This document shows, in pieces, positions 43,960 through 56,389 of a DNA stretch of 64,000 bases. Source of the stretch: Gambelia wislizenii (Eukaryota; Chordata; Lepidosauria; Squamata; Crotaphytidae); NCBI GenBank assembly GCA_030847615.1, contig JAUMIR010000003.1, forward strand, positions 287,612,265-287,676,264, written 5' to 3'. Under the pieces are notes generated by a model that worked only from the letters and a program-made list of their open reading frames with translations, was not told the origin of the DNA and made no database searches. Every line of letters starts with the position of its first letter. Position 1 is the first letter of the stretch. Position numbers and translations under genes: made by a program.

Positions 43960-46140
43960 TGTGGATTTCAATAGCTTCCCTGTACATTCTGACATGATAA
44001 TTGTTGGCCTTGTCCAGAATTTCAGTGTTCTCAAATAGCACTTTGTGTCCTGGTTGGTTTATCACATGTTCTGCTACTGCTGATTTTTCTGGCTGGCCCA
44101 GTCTGCAATGTCTCTCATGTTCCTTGATTCGTGTTTGCACACTGCATTTAGTGGTCCCTATGTAAACTTGTCCACAGCTGCATGGTATGCGGTAAACTCC
44201 TGCAACTGTGAGAGGGTCTCTTTTATTCTTCGCTGAGCATAGCTTTTCTTGGATTTTCTTGGTTGGTCTGTAGATTGTTTGGAGGTTGTGTTTCCTCATC
44301 AGTTTCCCTATTCTGTTTGTGACTCCTTTGATGTATGGTAAAAATACCTTCCCTTTGGGTGGCTGTTTTTCTTCTTCATTCCTGTGGTTTTTTCTGGGTC
44401 TGGCTGCTCTTGTGATATCTGATCTGGAGTAACCATTAGCCTATAGAGTCCAGTTTAGGTGCTTCATTTCATCTTCCAGGTAGTGGGGTTTGCAGATCCT
44501 TTTTGCATGGTCTACTAGTCTTTTTTATTGTGCTTCTTTTTTGTCCTGGGTGATGACTGGAATTCTTGTTGGTATCTGTCCATGTGTGAGGGTTTTCTGT
44601 ATACCTTGTGGCCCAATCATTGGTTTGGTTTGTGGATGACTAGGACATCCAAGTATGGCAATGTTCTTTCCTTTTCTTTTTCCACTGTGAATTGGATGTC
44701 CGGGTGGATGCTGTTCCGGTGGTTCAGAAATGCAGCTAAATCTTCTTCTTCATGGCTCCAAATGGTGAAAGTGTCGTCCACATATCAGAACCATGTTGTG
44801 GGGATTTTTGGTGCTGTTTCTAGGGTTTGCTTTTCAAAATGTTCTATGTAAAAGTTTGCTATCACGAGGTCAGAGGGCTGCCCATGGCTACCCCATCTGT
44901 TCATAGAATTTGTTATCCAACTGGATGTAGCTTGTAGTGAGGCAATGTTTGAACAAGGCTGTGGGGCCTTCTGGAAATATTTGTTGGATGAGTGCCATAG
45001 TGTCCATTATGAACAAGGAACAAAGCTGGTCAGTCTGTCTCTGGGTTTTAGTTTGAAGTTGTTGATTTTTTCTATGTAGTAAGCTGAGTCCTTGATGTAG
45101 TGGGAGGTTTGCCCTATGTGGGTTTATAATTGTGTGGTCAGACACTTAGCCACGTCATACGTGGGGGATCCAATGGTGCTCACTATGGGTCTGAGTGGAA
45201 TGGAATCCTTGTGGGTCTTGGGAAGTCCATACAGTCTTGGTGGGAGACCCTCAGATCTGCATAGATTCTGGCATATGATTGGCTGAATTGATGAGTTCTT
45301 GATCAAGGTATTTGTTTTTCTGGTGATTTTGTTGGTTGGGTCTTGCTTGAGTTTTCTGTATATTGCAGGATCCAAGAATTCCCTTATATTCTGTTTGTAT
45401 TTTTATGTTTCCATGATTACCATGGCATTGCCTTGGTCTGCTGGGGAATAATAATTTTTGAGTCTGCATTGAGATCCTTGATGGCTTTTCTTTCTTTTAT
45501 GATTATGTTGCTGGGTGGTGGTTTTGCCTTCCTTGGGATCCTAGCTGTTTCTCCTCTTATCTCTTCTGCCTCTTCCTCCGGGAGACGGTAGAGGGCAGGT
45601 TCAACAGTGGCCATGATGTCTTCAACTGGGATTCTGGTGGTGTTAACTGCAAACTTACCTCCTTTGGACATGGATGTTGCCATTCCGTTAGGTTCATAAT
45701 AGTCTGTGATGTGTCCAGCTGGGGTTTCCATTGGTGTTGTGGTATTTGTTGAATTTTTGTTTCTGCCTTTCAGTGTGAACTGCCTATTTTTTCTATTTTT
45801 CTGTAGGTGAAGTTGTCAATTTTTTCCACAGTTTTGGGTGTTCATCTTTTGACTAATGTTGAGGTAGAGTAATAATAGCTCCTTTTCTGTGTTGGCCAGG
45901 TCTTTGCAGGTGGTGTGTATTCTCTCTTGTAACAGTGTTTGTTCCATTCTGTTGTAGATCTGGTTGGTCTGTGGGGATTTTAGTGTTCTTTTTGCTGTAA
46001 GTAAGTGTGGCATGGTTTCTGTGTCTCTGCATCATAACAAGAAGGTTAATGAACAGAGTAGATGCGCTCTCCTGGTCCGGAGTTTTTCCAGTCTCTGGGT
46101 GTCTTTGAGCCGTATCTCCCCATAGAGACATTTATTGTGA
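43960..46140 (-). pseudogene. Penelope-like polyprotein: reverse transcriptase and GIY-YIG endonuclease, broken
   Basis: From the 5' side: an N-terminal region with AVKAFDFTINVSMGRYGSK (46100-46160), then RT with RLYGLPKTHKD and IPLRPIVSTIGSP (about 45170-45250), LDNKFYEQMG (44890), and the catalytic YVDD at 44773-44784. The endonuclease follows with GVYRIPCSCGQVYIGTT (about 44155-44205) and RIKEHERHC, AVAEHVINQPGH. Stops include a TGA at 44785-44787, one codon before YVDD, and several frame breaks. Unlike the copy at 1844-2677 it keeps the GVY half of the GIY-YIG site. The RT of this class is related to telomerase RT (known for the family). Dead copy. Confidence 0.88.
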
Positions 46141-46218
46141 AGTCAAAGGCTTTCACGGCCAGCATCCATAGGTTTTTGTGGGTTTTTTCCAGGCTGTGAG
46201 GGCATGTTCTGGAAGAGT

Positions 46219-46490
46219 TTTGGAAGAAAACAGACACTAATTCTCTTGCATATCTCTCCCATTCCTCACAAGAAGTAGCCATCCAAATACACAAAGGTAA
46301 ATATCTTCTCCAACAAGGACTCACAGTATATAAACCCCCCACACACCCTACACCACCATTCTCTGAAGATGCCAGCCACAGATACAGGTGAAACATCAGG
46401 AATAAACTCTTCTAGAACAAGGCCTCACAGCCCAGAAAAAAAACCACAAAAAAACCTATGGATGCTGGCCATGAAAGCATTCAACTTCCC
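46219..46490 (+). repeat. Inverted 3'-tail (pseudo-LTR) upstream of the large Penelope copy
   Basis: Plus-strand tail sequence (CTCACAGTATATAAACCCC, CCATTCTCTGAAGATGCC, CAGGAATAAACTCTTC, GCCCAGAAAAAAAACC) facing away from the minus-strand element's body, i.e. inverted relative to the tail at 42832-43180. Confidence 0.88.
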
Positions 46491-47294
46491 ATCAGTCTAT
46501 TTGTCAGGGTTTCTTGTCACTTGAGAAATCTGTTTTACAACCATTTTTCAATTTTTTCCATCCTTATTTATAAGTCATAACCAGCTCTTTCAATTGTGCC
46601 ACAGTTGCAAAACCTTGTAAAGCAGTAGAATAAAACTTTGAAGCAAATTACCTTAAACTGGCAATTGAAAAATAAACATATTTTAAAACTTATAAATGGA
46701 AGTTCTTTTTCACACTTAGTAAGCAAACAAGCTGTAGAAGGGGTAGGGGGAAATTAAAGATGTCTACTGCTTTTTTCATCCAACCTTACTTCAGACAGTT
46801 CATTCAGCAAACACTGAGCTTCTTCTGGCACTCTGTTCAGTTCTGAGCCCAAGGCAACTCTCAACTAGTCAAACTGAACCTTCTCCAAGGCTTTTTGTGT
46901 ATTAGCATTATGCCCCTTAAGTTCCTAATTTCTTTGTGTAAACATGAGATATTAAGTCATAATGATGATGTTACAAAAAATCTTGTGAGCAATATGAATC
47001 ACTTGCCCTGTTAATAATGGGTGAGGATAACTTTTGGCAGTGTGTATTGGAGACAGCAGATTATCAAAATTATTTCCAATATGATCCCTTTTTCCTTTGC
47101 TTACAATTGTGTCCAGATGTTCCTTTTTTATTATTATTCTACTACTCTTGAGGTGTTGAGCCTGTTTCTGATTCTAGAGGCTGCCCTCTTCAACCATTTT
47201 CTTCTTGACTCAGCTATTAGGGATCTGACCTCAACAGTGAGTAACTTCAGGAAGAGAAGGCGATGAAAAAGAGGACAGAGTTATTTTTTTCGAC
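46491..47294. other. Unannotated DNA
   Basis: No gene or clear repeat seen. Confidence 0.4.
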
Positions 47295-47450
47295 TCTGGA
47301 TACCAGGGTTCAAATCCCCCTCAGACATGAAAACCCACTGGATGATCTTGGGCAAGTCACACAAGCCCAGCCCTCAGAACCCCCTGTGAGAGTTTTGCCT
47401 TAGGGTTGCCATAAGTTGGAAGTGATTTGAAGGTCACACAACAACAACAA
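47295..47450 (+). mobile_element. tRNA-derived SINE with ACA tail
   Basis: GGGTTCAAATCCCCC (B-box-like), CCCACTGGATGATCTTGGGC and AAGTCACACAAGC, then GGGTTGCCATAAGTTGGAAG, ending in ACAACAACAACAA at 47438-47450. These are the signature words of an old sauropsid SINE whose body resembles the conserved core found in AmnSINE-type elements. Confidence 0.75.
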
Positions 47451-48084
47451 TGTCCTCTCTCTCCATCTAAATTCCCCTCTTAGGGGAACTGATTCTCTCA
47501 CAAAGAGAAAAATATGCACAATAATAAAATATGTTATCTTTTTTCTAAACAAGGGATGTGGCAGACAGAAACCCCCTAACCTAATAAGCTGATTATCTGT
47601 TCCCTGTGCCAGATAAAAAGTAAATGTTTTAAATACACTCATACTGAATTAATCTGTGCATTTATGGAGGGAACTTCCAGGGCCAGAGGCTCCAAAACAA
47701 GCTTTTTAAAACAGATAAAAAGAAGGGAAGCCAATAAAAGGTTGTCAGGAGAGAGCAAATGGGGGAAAGTAAGCATTTAAAGAAAATGGCAAAAAATGAA
47801 CTAAACAAATAAAGGAGGTATAAAATCAGGATAAAAAGTGGGAAGGAAAACCAAATATTCCTAATCAAAAGTAAGAAGAGGCAGCCATTCTTTCTTGTGA
47901 TATGGAATAACATGAGAAGTGTCATTTGATGCAGAATACTAATGTTTTGCTTGTTAAAAAGTAACCCAGTTCCACTAGCCTAGTGGAAAAGAGGTCACAT
48001 AGACAAAGTGGAAGAGCATAAAAAGGTACTTTTTGAAATTAATTCATTCCCATAAATCACTGTAGCATAATAATTAAATGAATA
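47451..48084. other. Unannotated AT-rich DNA
   Basis: No gene or clear repeat seen. Confidence 0.4.
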
Positions 48085-48224
48085 GGTATCTTTGGAGGTC
48101 TTTAAACAGAGGCTGGATGGCCATCTGTCAGGGATCCTTTGACTGTGTATTCCTGCATGGCAGGGGGTTGGACTGGATGGCCCTCGTGGTCTCTTCCAAC
48201 TCTAAATTCTATGATTCTATGATT
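48085..48224 (+). mobile_element. CR1 LINE 3' end
   Basis: TCTTTGGAGGTCTTTAAACA to ATTCTATGATTCTATGATTC; little diverged. Confidence 0.9.
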
Positions 48225-49088
48225 CATTGCAATTGCACACCAGAATCCTACATGACCTGTTACATTATGTAACTTTTCATATACCTAGCAGTGTAGTGGA
48301 GGTGCTAAGAAATTCCTTTACTGATTTGCAAAGATGTGTAGTGGGACACCAGGTATGTGAACTGGTGTCTAATGTGATGTGTATCAGGACTGTTGCAATT
48401 CACATTGGGATCAATGTACATTAGTTCCCTTCTGCATTAGTCTCATGCATCAGGCCCCAATACACACCAGGAACTTTGCTGGCTCATCTACATAGTAACG
48501 TAACAGCAACCCTCTACTGGATATGGTGCAACTCCACAACTCTAATTCCCTTATACATAAATCAACTTATGAAGATGTAAGCCCTTAACAGAATTCTGTC
48601 TGCAATTTTTAAAAATTTGACTCCTTCTTTCCCATTTTCCAAAAGTAAAAAAGTATTTTTAAAAACCTGATTACTGCTCATACAAAATATGCTGTCCTTC
48701 CACCTACCTTCTACTACCTCCAATCTTTGCTTCAGCAGTCCTAGCAGAGCACAAGCAAACAGCATGTGTTAGCAGTTGAACCATGTGCTATTCCTCCTCT
48801 GCTATAGTAGGGCACAGTAAAGTGTATCTTCCCCTGCATAGTCAACTATGGGTGGAGAGACTCCTGAAAGGGCCTGCTCCTACCTAACTCAATGGACTTC
48901 CTCCTTGCTGCTTTTGAAATGGCCCACTTGCTTTCCTGTCCTTGAGCTCAGTCCCTAATGGAAAGCAACAGGAGACTGCTGTTCTTTCTCCCTGCTCCCA
49001 CCACTTGTTGTTTGCTAGCAGAGAGTGATGCAACAGACAGAAAAAACAAGGAGGAGAAGGGCCAGAGGGCTCCATCTGTAGCAATAGT
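48225..49088. other. Unannotated DNA
   Basis: No gene or clear repeat seen. Confidence 0.4.
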
Positions 49089-49857
49089 ATCCCCCATGAT
49101 ATTCTTGCAAAAAACTTAGTAACCTGTGGGCTAGGCAATGCAAATGTTAGGAGGATTTGAAATTGGTTGACTGACCAAACCCAAAGGGTAGTCCTCTTCA
49201 TCCTGGAGTGAAGTGACCAGTGGGGTGTAACAGGGTTCTTTCCTGGATCCAGTGCTATTCAACATCTTTATCAATGACTTGGATGAGGGAATAGAGGGTA
49301 TGCTTATCACGTTTGCAGATGACACCAAATTTGGAGGGATAGAGAACAGAGAACAGAGAACAGAGAACAGGATCAGAATCCAAAATTACCTCAACACATT
49401 AGAAAGCTGGGCCAATATTAACAAAATGCATTTCAACAGGGAGAAATGTAAGATACTACACTTGGGCAGTAAAAATGAAAAGCACAGATTTAGGATGAGT
49501 GACACCTGGCTTGATGGCAGTACATGTGAAAGGCATCTAGGAGTCTTAGTGGACCACAAGCTGAATATGAGTCAGCAGTGTGATGCAGCAGCTAAAAAAG
49601 CCGATGTGATTCTAGGCTGCATTAATAGGAGTATAGTGTCTAGATCAAGAGGCGTAATAGTGCCACTGTATTCTGCTTTGGTCAGACCTCACCTGGAATA
49701 CTGTGTCCGGTTCTGGGCACCACAATTCAGGAAGGATATTGACAAGCTGGAACATGTCCAGAGGAGGATGACCAGGATGGTGGGTGGTCTAGAAGCCTAC
49801 CCTATGAGGAGCGGCTTAGGGAGCTGGGCATGTTTAGTCTGGAGAAGAGAAGGTTGA
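49089..49857 (+). pseudogene. CR1 reverse transcriptase C-terminal part
   Basis: The frame from about 49252 gives [15 protein letters not shown], then TFADDTKFGG with the catalytic FADD intact, then a short in-frame repeat (REQRTENR; GAACAGA repeated at about 49342-49367) not present in other copies, and the [19 protein letters not shown]-terminus. Before it, a TAA replaces the start of the PQGS motif (GGGTGTAACAGGGTTC at 49223-49238) and the N-terminal domains are gone. A frame shift near 49797 also ends the protein early. Confidence 0.88.
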
Positions 49858-50208
49858 GAGGGGACATGATAGCCATGTTTAAATATTTGAAGGGATGTCA
49901 TACTGAGGATGGAGCAGGCTTGTTTTCTGCTGTTCCAAAGACTAGGACACAGAGCGATAGGTTCAAATTACAGGAAAAGAGATTCCACCTAAACATTAGG
50001 TAGAACTTCCTGACAGTAAGAGCTGTTTGGGAGTGGAATACACTGCCTCATAGTGTGGTGAAGTCTCCTTCTTTAGCGGTTTTTAAACAGAGGCTGGATG
50101 GCTATGTGTCGGGAATGATTTGATTGTGTATTCCTGCATGGCAGGGGGTTGGACTAGATGGCCCTTGAGGTCTCTTCCAACTCTATTATTCTATGATTCT
50201 ATGATTCT
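49089..50208 (+). mobile_element. CR1 LINE, 3' third
   Basis: Starts CCCCCATGATATTCTTGC in the RT and runs to TATTATTCTATGATTCTATG. Confidence 0.92.
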
Positions 50209-51189
50209 GTTCAACATATCACCATGAGTGCTCCCTAATCAGTTTACAATGTGTTAGTATGCACCTTGGCAGGTGATTGATGATACTGCTACCTGATGCT
50301 GGCCATGTAAACATTCCTAGTTTGCTACCATACACACATATCCATAAGCCCATTCCTTTTGGAATACTTTCTGTTTCTATGTAGAAATTCTCTAGTTGTC
50401 AAGTATCTTGCAGGGAATTTTTGAATGCATTCTGAAAATGAACCAGAATTTTCTATTTTGGCTGCCAAGCCAGCTGTGTTGATCATTTTAATAAACAAGT
50501 GCTGTTTCCTCTCCCCCTTACATTTTCTTTCTAAATCCTGCTGTCCCTCCGAACACAACAGGAAGTGAGTCAGACATTTTTTTTGGGGGGGGGTGTTGCA
50601 CTTTACTCAGATTGCCTCAGGTTTTCACAATTTTTCCATAGGAACTTCCTTGAGGAAAGGAAAAAACCCTTTTCTTCTCCTGTTTCTTCAAATTGGCCAA
50701 CAGGATGATTTACCTGGAGAGCAGCTTGGAAGGGCTTTGCCTAGACCACAAAGGAAATGTCAACCAAGCCACCCAATGGGCTTTTCAAAAGAGGACCACT
50801 GAGTACCTGTTCTCTTCCAAAACAAAGTTGTGAATGCCTACATCTTCAGCAGGGATAATGCAAATTACTGCTTTTCTTCTAATAATAATAACACAATGCA
50901 ATGCCCAGTTTCTACATAGTTATTCTAAATGGAAGCAATTGCTGTATTTTTCCCTTGGGATGCAAAGATTGGTATGTCAATTGCAATATTTGTATTTTCA
51001 CAGCCTGAAGTTGAATAAATAAGTGCTGATGAAAAGTCATCAGCACATATTTGAGAGATGACATATTGGTGCAGCCTATTGGAGAAAAGGCACAAGGTCA
51101 TCAAATGGAGATGAAAATCACAATTGTAATGCAACAGCATTGGGCTCACAGATATCTTAACAGTCTACTCTGATTCAAAGGGTTGTGAC
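50209..51189. other. Unannotated DNA
   Basis: No gene or clear repeat seen. Confidence 0.4.
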
Positions 51190-51670
51190 AATGGCTTCCT
51201 ACTGGTGTATTCTGCCCTGGATCAGGCCTGTTGCTCCCCTGTTACCTGCATGGAATGGGATGGAGTCCAGATGGGCACACTGGACCATCTTTGCAGCTTC
51301 CTCCGCTGCCATCCATGTTGCTCTCTCTGATGCCTGGTAGGAGGCCCACAGAAAGTGATCAAGGGCCCCTAGTCACATGCTGCGAGCATGCTTCCTCACT
51401 GCAGAGAGTGTGATGCAGATGGCAGCTGCAATAATGGGCCAGCATGCTGGTATGGGCTCCTATGGTCACACCGGGCCCAATCCATTTTTTCTGGCTGAAG
51501 TCGTGGGGGGAGCATTATAATAAAATGGTGTAACAGGCTTTACCCTGTGTTCCACCCATCTTTGCCCCAAGCATTGTGAGGAGTGCCCAGGGGCAAGATG
51601 AGGAAAAAGCCCTGTGTCATTTGGATTGCAGGGCTCCAAGATGGAATAAATAGGCCAAGTAGACAAGGCC
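51190..51670 (-). mobile_element. MITE with GGGCTTATCTACA-type ends, copy 2
   Basis: Reverse-strand relative of 23920-24460: AATAAAATGGTGTAACAGGC, CCCTGTGTCATTTGGATTGC and GTAGACAAGGCC at the right end match that copy reversed. The left end is decayed. Confidence 0.65.
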
Positions 51671-51816
51671 TTAGTCATGCTTAGAGCAGACCCATTGAAG
51701 TGGGATTTCAGCTAATCATGAAATTGAACCAGTAATTGAAAAGTCTAAGCAGGACAGAGTAATTTGTTCAAGATTTGATCTGTTCATAGGTTCAAATGTG
51801 TTTTTTTCTAATTGTT

Positions 51817-51829
51817 ATAGCCAACTGGC
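51817..51829 (+). repeat. Target-site duplication, left, of the APE-type LINE
   Basis: ATAGCCAACTGGC, matched 12/13 by 55871-55883 (ATAGCCAATTGGC). Confidence 0.9.
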
Positions 51830-54800
51830 CTCTCCATTGATTCCCCCTTGTCATGGTAGAGAGGCTTGCGTACCCTAATGATGTTTTGAGCTATGCTGGC
51901 TGTGGCACAATAGCCACCGGTAGGGTCTCCCATGCCAGACAGGTCAAAACCGAAGGGTCTGACAAAGAGCGTCAAAGGGCAGGATGGGCTCTCTAGCCTT
52001 ATGGCAACCGTCCTAGGAGAAGGAAAACTCTAATCCTAAACCCGGGCAGATGGTGCTTGTCCAACCCTGTAAAGTCAACCATCTAAGAGAAGGAAACTCT
52101 AATCAAACCTATGGCCCGAGGACCTCACCACTACCATTTTTGCTTGCAAGGCCAGCAGATGAACCTTTGGTTTAAGGGTGAGGCCAGTTCTGTGCACACT
52201 GTGCTCCACCAGACAAATCAATTGCATAGGCTCGAAGGACAAATCCAATTCCAAAAAAAAAAAAAAAAAAAGCCCTGTAGTGATAGGCAAGGGACAAAAC
52301 GGCAGGTGTAAAGATGCACTGGAAGCCGCAGACCCAACACTGCATGCAGGCGGTTCAGGAATTTGGTCGCTCGAGGCTGACCTGGGAGATGACAGTCTTG
52401 TTCGGCAGCATCCTAAACAACTAAGCAGCCTTTTTTAAGGAGAGCATTGCTTGCTCCATATGGAGAGGGGCCTAGAAAAGGTGGCCTAACGAAAGTTCAT
52501 CCCCAACTACCTGGTTGGCTAGCCGCAGCCGATGGGCATCTTCTGATGCGGTCAAACCAAGGAAAAGAAATAAAGGCACACACCGGCCTCCAAAGGTATA
52601 AATAAACTGACGCTTGCATGCTGGAACATCAGAACCATGCGAGACTCTGCAGATAGTGGAAGGCCTCAGCGTCGTTCTGCGCTAATAGCCCATGAACTAT
52701 CACGACTTAATATTGACATTGCTGATCTTAGTGAAGTTCGTCTCCATCAGGAAGACAGCCTTAAAGAACACGGCACCGGCTACACACTCTACTGGTCTGG
52801 CAAACCCAAAACCAAAAATCATCTTTCAGGAGTAGGCTTCATGATTAAAAACTCTGTTGCCTCCAAACTCGAAACCTTGCCAACAGGACACTCTGATGGC
52901 ACTATTTCCTTACGCCTCCCACATGCTGTTCTCTTTAGTATACATGCCCCAACTATGCAAGCCGACCCTGTAGAGAAAGAAAAATTCTGCACAGACCTAC
53001 GCAACCTCATACAAAAAGTCCCTGTAGAAGATAAAATTATTATCCTTGGTGACTTCAATGTCAGAGTAGGAAAGAACTCTGAAGCCTGGAAAAGTGTCTT
53101 AGGCAAGCATGGTGTTGGAAAGTGCAATGATAAAGGACGCCTCCTGCTACAGTTCTGTGCAGAACAACTGCTGACTATTACAAACACAATCTTTCAGCAG
53201 AAAGACAGCTTGAAGACTACCTGGATGCATCCCCGATCCAAACATTGGCACCTCATTGACTATGTTCTAGTCTGCCAGAGAAACATTCACGATGTCTGCC
53301 ATACTCGAGTGATGCCCAGTGCAGAATGCCAGACAGATCATCGCCTCGTCAGATCTAAACTAAATCTTCATCTTAAGTTCAAACCTGAGAGGGGTGGCAT
53401 GTTAAAGAAGAGACTCCAAGTCAACAATCTTCAACAAGCTACCATGAGAGACAACTTCCAGGCAAACCTACAAACAAAACTTGAAGACCATCCTATAGAT
53501 CCTTCTCCTACAGAGCTTTGGCAACATATCAAAAACAGTATCCTCTAGTCTGCGGAAGAATCCCCCGGGTTCTCCCACAAGAAAAATCAAGACTGGTTTG
53601 ATGAAAACAACCAAGAGATCCAGGAGCTGTTGGCAAGAAGGGAACTGCTCACCAGGCATACCTCGCCCAGCCAACTTGCCATGTAAGAAAAGCAGCTTTC
53701 CGTCTCACATGTAGTAAACTTCAACAAAAACTCCGAGACATGCAGAACAAGTGGTGGATCAATATTGCAGAAAAGACACAACACTGTGCAGATCGGGGGG
53801 ATTCTAGAGGATTTTATGAAGCTCTTAAGGCAGTGTTTGGACCTACTTATCAGGTCCAAAGCTCCTTATACAGTACAGATGGTCAAACATTAATTACCGA
53901 TAAAGCCTCCATCCTGAATCGATGGGCTGAACACTTTCAAAGTCTCTTTAGTGCCAACCGAGTAGTCCAAGGCTCAGCTATCCGACATATGATACAAAAA
54001 CCGATGAAAAATGAATTGGACATAGCTCCCACTTTGGAAGAGACCCTTAAGGCCATACAGCAGTTGAAAAATGGCAAGGCAGCTGGGATTGATGGAATCC
54101 CACCTGAAGTTTGGAAACACGGAGGTCATGTACTCCATGATAAATTCCCGAACTCCTTGTGAATTGCTGGGAAAAGGGTGAACTGCCATCAGATCTCCGA
54201 GATGCAGTCATCATCACCCTGTACAAGAAAAAAGGAGCAAAATCCGATTGCTCAAACTATCGAGGCATAACACTGCTCTCTATTGCTGGAAAAATCTTTG
54301 CAAGGATACTCCTGAACAGATTAGTTCTTGCCATTGCAGAAGAACATCTTCCTGAAAGGCAATGTGGCTTCAGAGCCAATAGGAGTACTACAGATATGGT
54401 ATTTGCCTTTAGACAACTGCAAGAAAAACTTAGAGAGCAGAACAAGGGTCTCTATGTAACATTTGTCGACCTCACCAAAGCCTTTGACACCGTGAGTAGG
54501 AAAGGTCTGTGGCAGATCCTGGAAAGACTAGGATGTCCCCCCAAATTTCTTAAAATGATTATCTTGCTACACGAGGGCCAGCGTGGTCAAGTCAGATATG
54601 GTGATGCTCTTTCAGAACCGTTTCTAATAACTAATGGAGTGAAGCAAGGTTGTCTTCTTGCTCCAACTTTATTTACAATCTTCTTCAGCATGATGCTCCA
54701 CAGGGCTACGGCAGAGCTCGAAGAAGACAATGGCATCTATATACATTACTGTACTGATGGTAGCTTGTTTAACTTAAGTCGTCTGAGGGCTCGCACTAAG

Positions 54801-55870
54801 ACTCTAAACTATCTAGTCCGTGAGCTGCTCTTCGCTGATGATGCTGCCCTTGTTGCCCACACAGAAGCAGCTCTGCAGCGCCTAACATCCTGCTTCGCAA
54901 CAGCTGCAGAGCTGTTTGGGCTGGAAGTCAACCTGAAGAAAATGAAAGTTCTTTACCAGCCTGCACCAAAGGACAAACACCACCATCCCCACATTGCCGT
55001 CAGCAACTCTGTGCTTAAGTCTGTTCAGCAGTTCACCTACCTGGGAAGCATCATCTCCTCAGATGCCAAGATTGACAAAGAGATCAATCACAGATTAGCA
55101 AAGGCACATAGCGCATTTGGAAGACTTTACAAAGGAGTCTGGAGTAATAAACACCTGAGGCGAAACACAAAAATCAGTGTGTATAGAGCCATTGTACTGT
55201 CTATTCTCCTTTATGGGTCTGAAACATGGGTCACCTATCGCCACCACTTATGACTCCTCAGACGCTTCCATCAGCGCTGTCTACGCACAGTCCTAAATAT
55301 ACACTGGACTGACTATGTGACAAATGTTGCTATCCTTGAGCAAGCAGGGATCACCAGCATTGAGGCCATGATATTGAGAACACAGCTGCACTCGGCAGGG
55401 CATGTTTCTAGGATGGAGGACCATCGCCTCCACGAAATAGTATTCTGCGGTGAACTCGCCACGGGTCAGCATAAGAGGGGTGCTCCAAATAAGTGATACA
55501 AAGACTCCCTGAAACAACATCTCAGGCTCGGCTAAATTGATCACCAACAATGGTCCGCCCTGGCCTCACATCGGGAGGCATGGAGACACACTATCCACAA
55601 TGCTGCAGCCTTATTTGAGAACTCAGGCCGAAGAAGCCTTGAAGAGAATCGACAACGCAGAAATCGTTGAAGAGGAATAGTTTCTTGAAGAGAAAACGAC
55701 AACGCAGAAAATCACAACCCGGAAACATTACCCAAGGAAACCTTCTACTGTGCTTTCTGCAACCGGACTTGTCTATCTCGGATTGGCCCTTTTAGTCATC
55801 AGCGCACTTGCAGAAAGCGCGGAATGAAGTCCTTCTTGAATCTTAGTTTGCGAAGAGAATGCAGCGAGAG
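51830..55870 (+). mobile_element. APE-type LINE, full-length or nearly so
   Basis: 4041 bp bounded by the 13-bp duplication ATAGCCAACTGGC (51817-51829) and ATAGCCAATTGGC (55871-55883), one mismatch. It starts with a ~770-bp 5' region that includes an A18 run (52254-52271), then a single ORF with endonuclease and RT, then a short 3' end (GCAGCGAGAG) without a poly(A) tail. The protein resembles the ingi/Vingi-related or RTE-like LINEs; clade not settled here. The fragment at 36136-36939 is the same family. Confidence 0.92.
52604..55830 (+). pseudogene. APE-type LINE ORF: endonuclease, reverse transcriptase, C-terminal Cys/His motif
   Basis: The endonuclease begins before the first ATG at 52637, since LACWNIRTM continues upstream in frame. 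Its signatures are all present: SEVRLH, ILGDFNVRVG, WHLIDYVLV and CQTDHRLV. A TAG ends it at 53546-53548 just past the endonuclease, where a glutamine codon would fit. After a frame shift (near 53640) and another (near 54160), RT runs from about 54159 to 55253 with YRGITLLSIAGKI, QCGFRANRSTTD, VTFVDLTKAFDT, GVKQGCLLAPTLF and the catalytic LLFADDAALVAHT. A TGA at 55251-55253 and further stops (about 55495, 55535) precede the CAFCNRTCLSRIG motif near 55757. Catalytic residues are intact but the frame is broken in at least six places. Confidence 0.9.
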
Positions 55871-55883
55871 ATAGCCAATTGGC
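55871..55883 (+). repeat. Target-site duplication, right, of the APE-type LINE
   Basis: Pairs with 51817-51829 and fixes the 3' end of the element at 55870. Confidence 0.9.
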
Positions 55884-56389
55884 ATTACAAAACTAAGTTT
55901 GGGAGTGAAGAAATTGCCAATACTAGTGTTATTAACAATCTAAGATAAAAGCAGCCTAATTCCTATTTATAGAGATTTACATTTAAGCACCTCTTAAATG
56001 TTCTTTATGCTGTGAAAGAAAAAGAAATGTATTGTGACTTGGGGATAGCAGCATATATATTGAAATAAATTAATCAAAGACTGAAATACCAGGCCAAACA
56101 ACGTGAGTACTTCCTCGAGGAATCTGTCAAAACAATATTGTCCAAATGGTGGACAACAAGCCACAACAATCCAAGCACTGGAAGGGAAAAGGCGTTTACA
56201 AGACATGGGGAGGGGGAATCTGTGTTAGGAGCAAAAATGCGTCTTCTTCCACACCAACTCCACTGCAAGATGATCTAATGACCACAAGACATTTCACGTT
56301 TATTAATTAGGATTTTGAACTGAACCAGGAATGGGCCATAAATTAATACAGCTATTGTTATGAAAGAGCTGTACTTATCTGAAAACCAG
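55884..56389. other. Unannotated DNA
   Basis: No gene or clear repeat seen. Confidence 0.4.

Larger units (their letters stand above)
42832..46490 (-). mobile_element. Penelope-like element, large copy
   Basis: Minus-strand element with, in its own 5' to 3' order: an inverted copy of its 3' tail (46219-46490), a short leader that resembles the end of the tail (46140-46218), a coding region with RT and GIY-YIG endonuclease (about 46130 to 43960), and the 3' tail (43180 to 42832). A 763-bp MITE (43188-43950) interrupts the endonuclease end. The layout matches the small inverted copy at 41748-42376. Confidence 0.9.
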
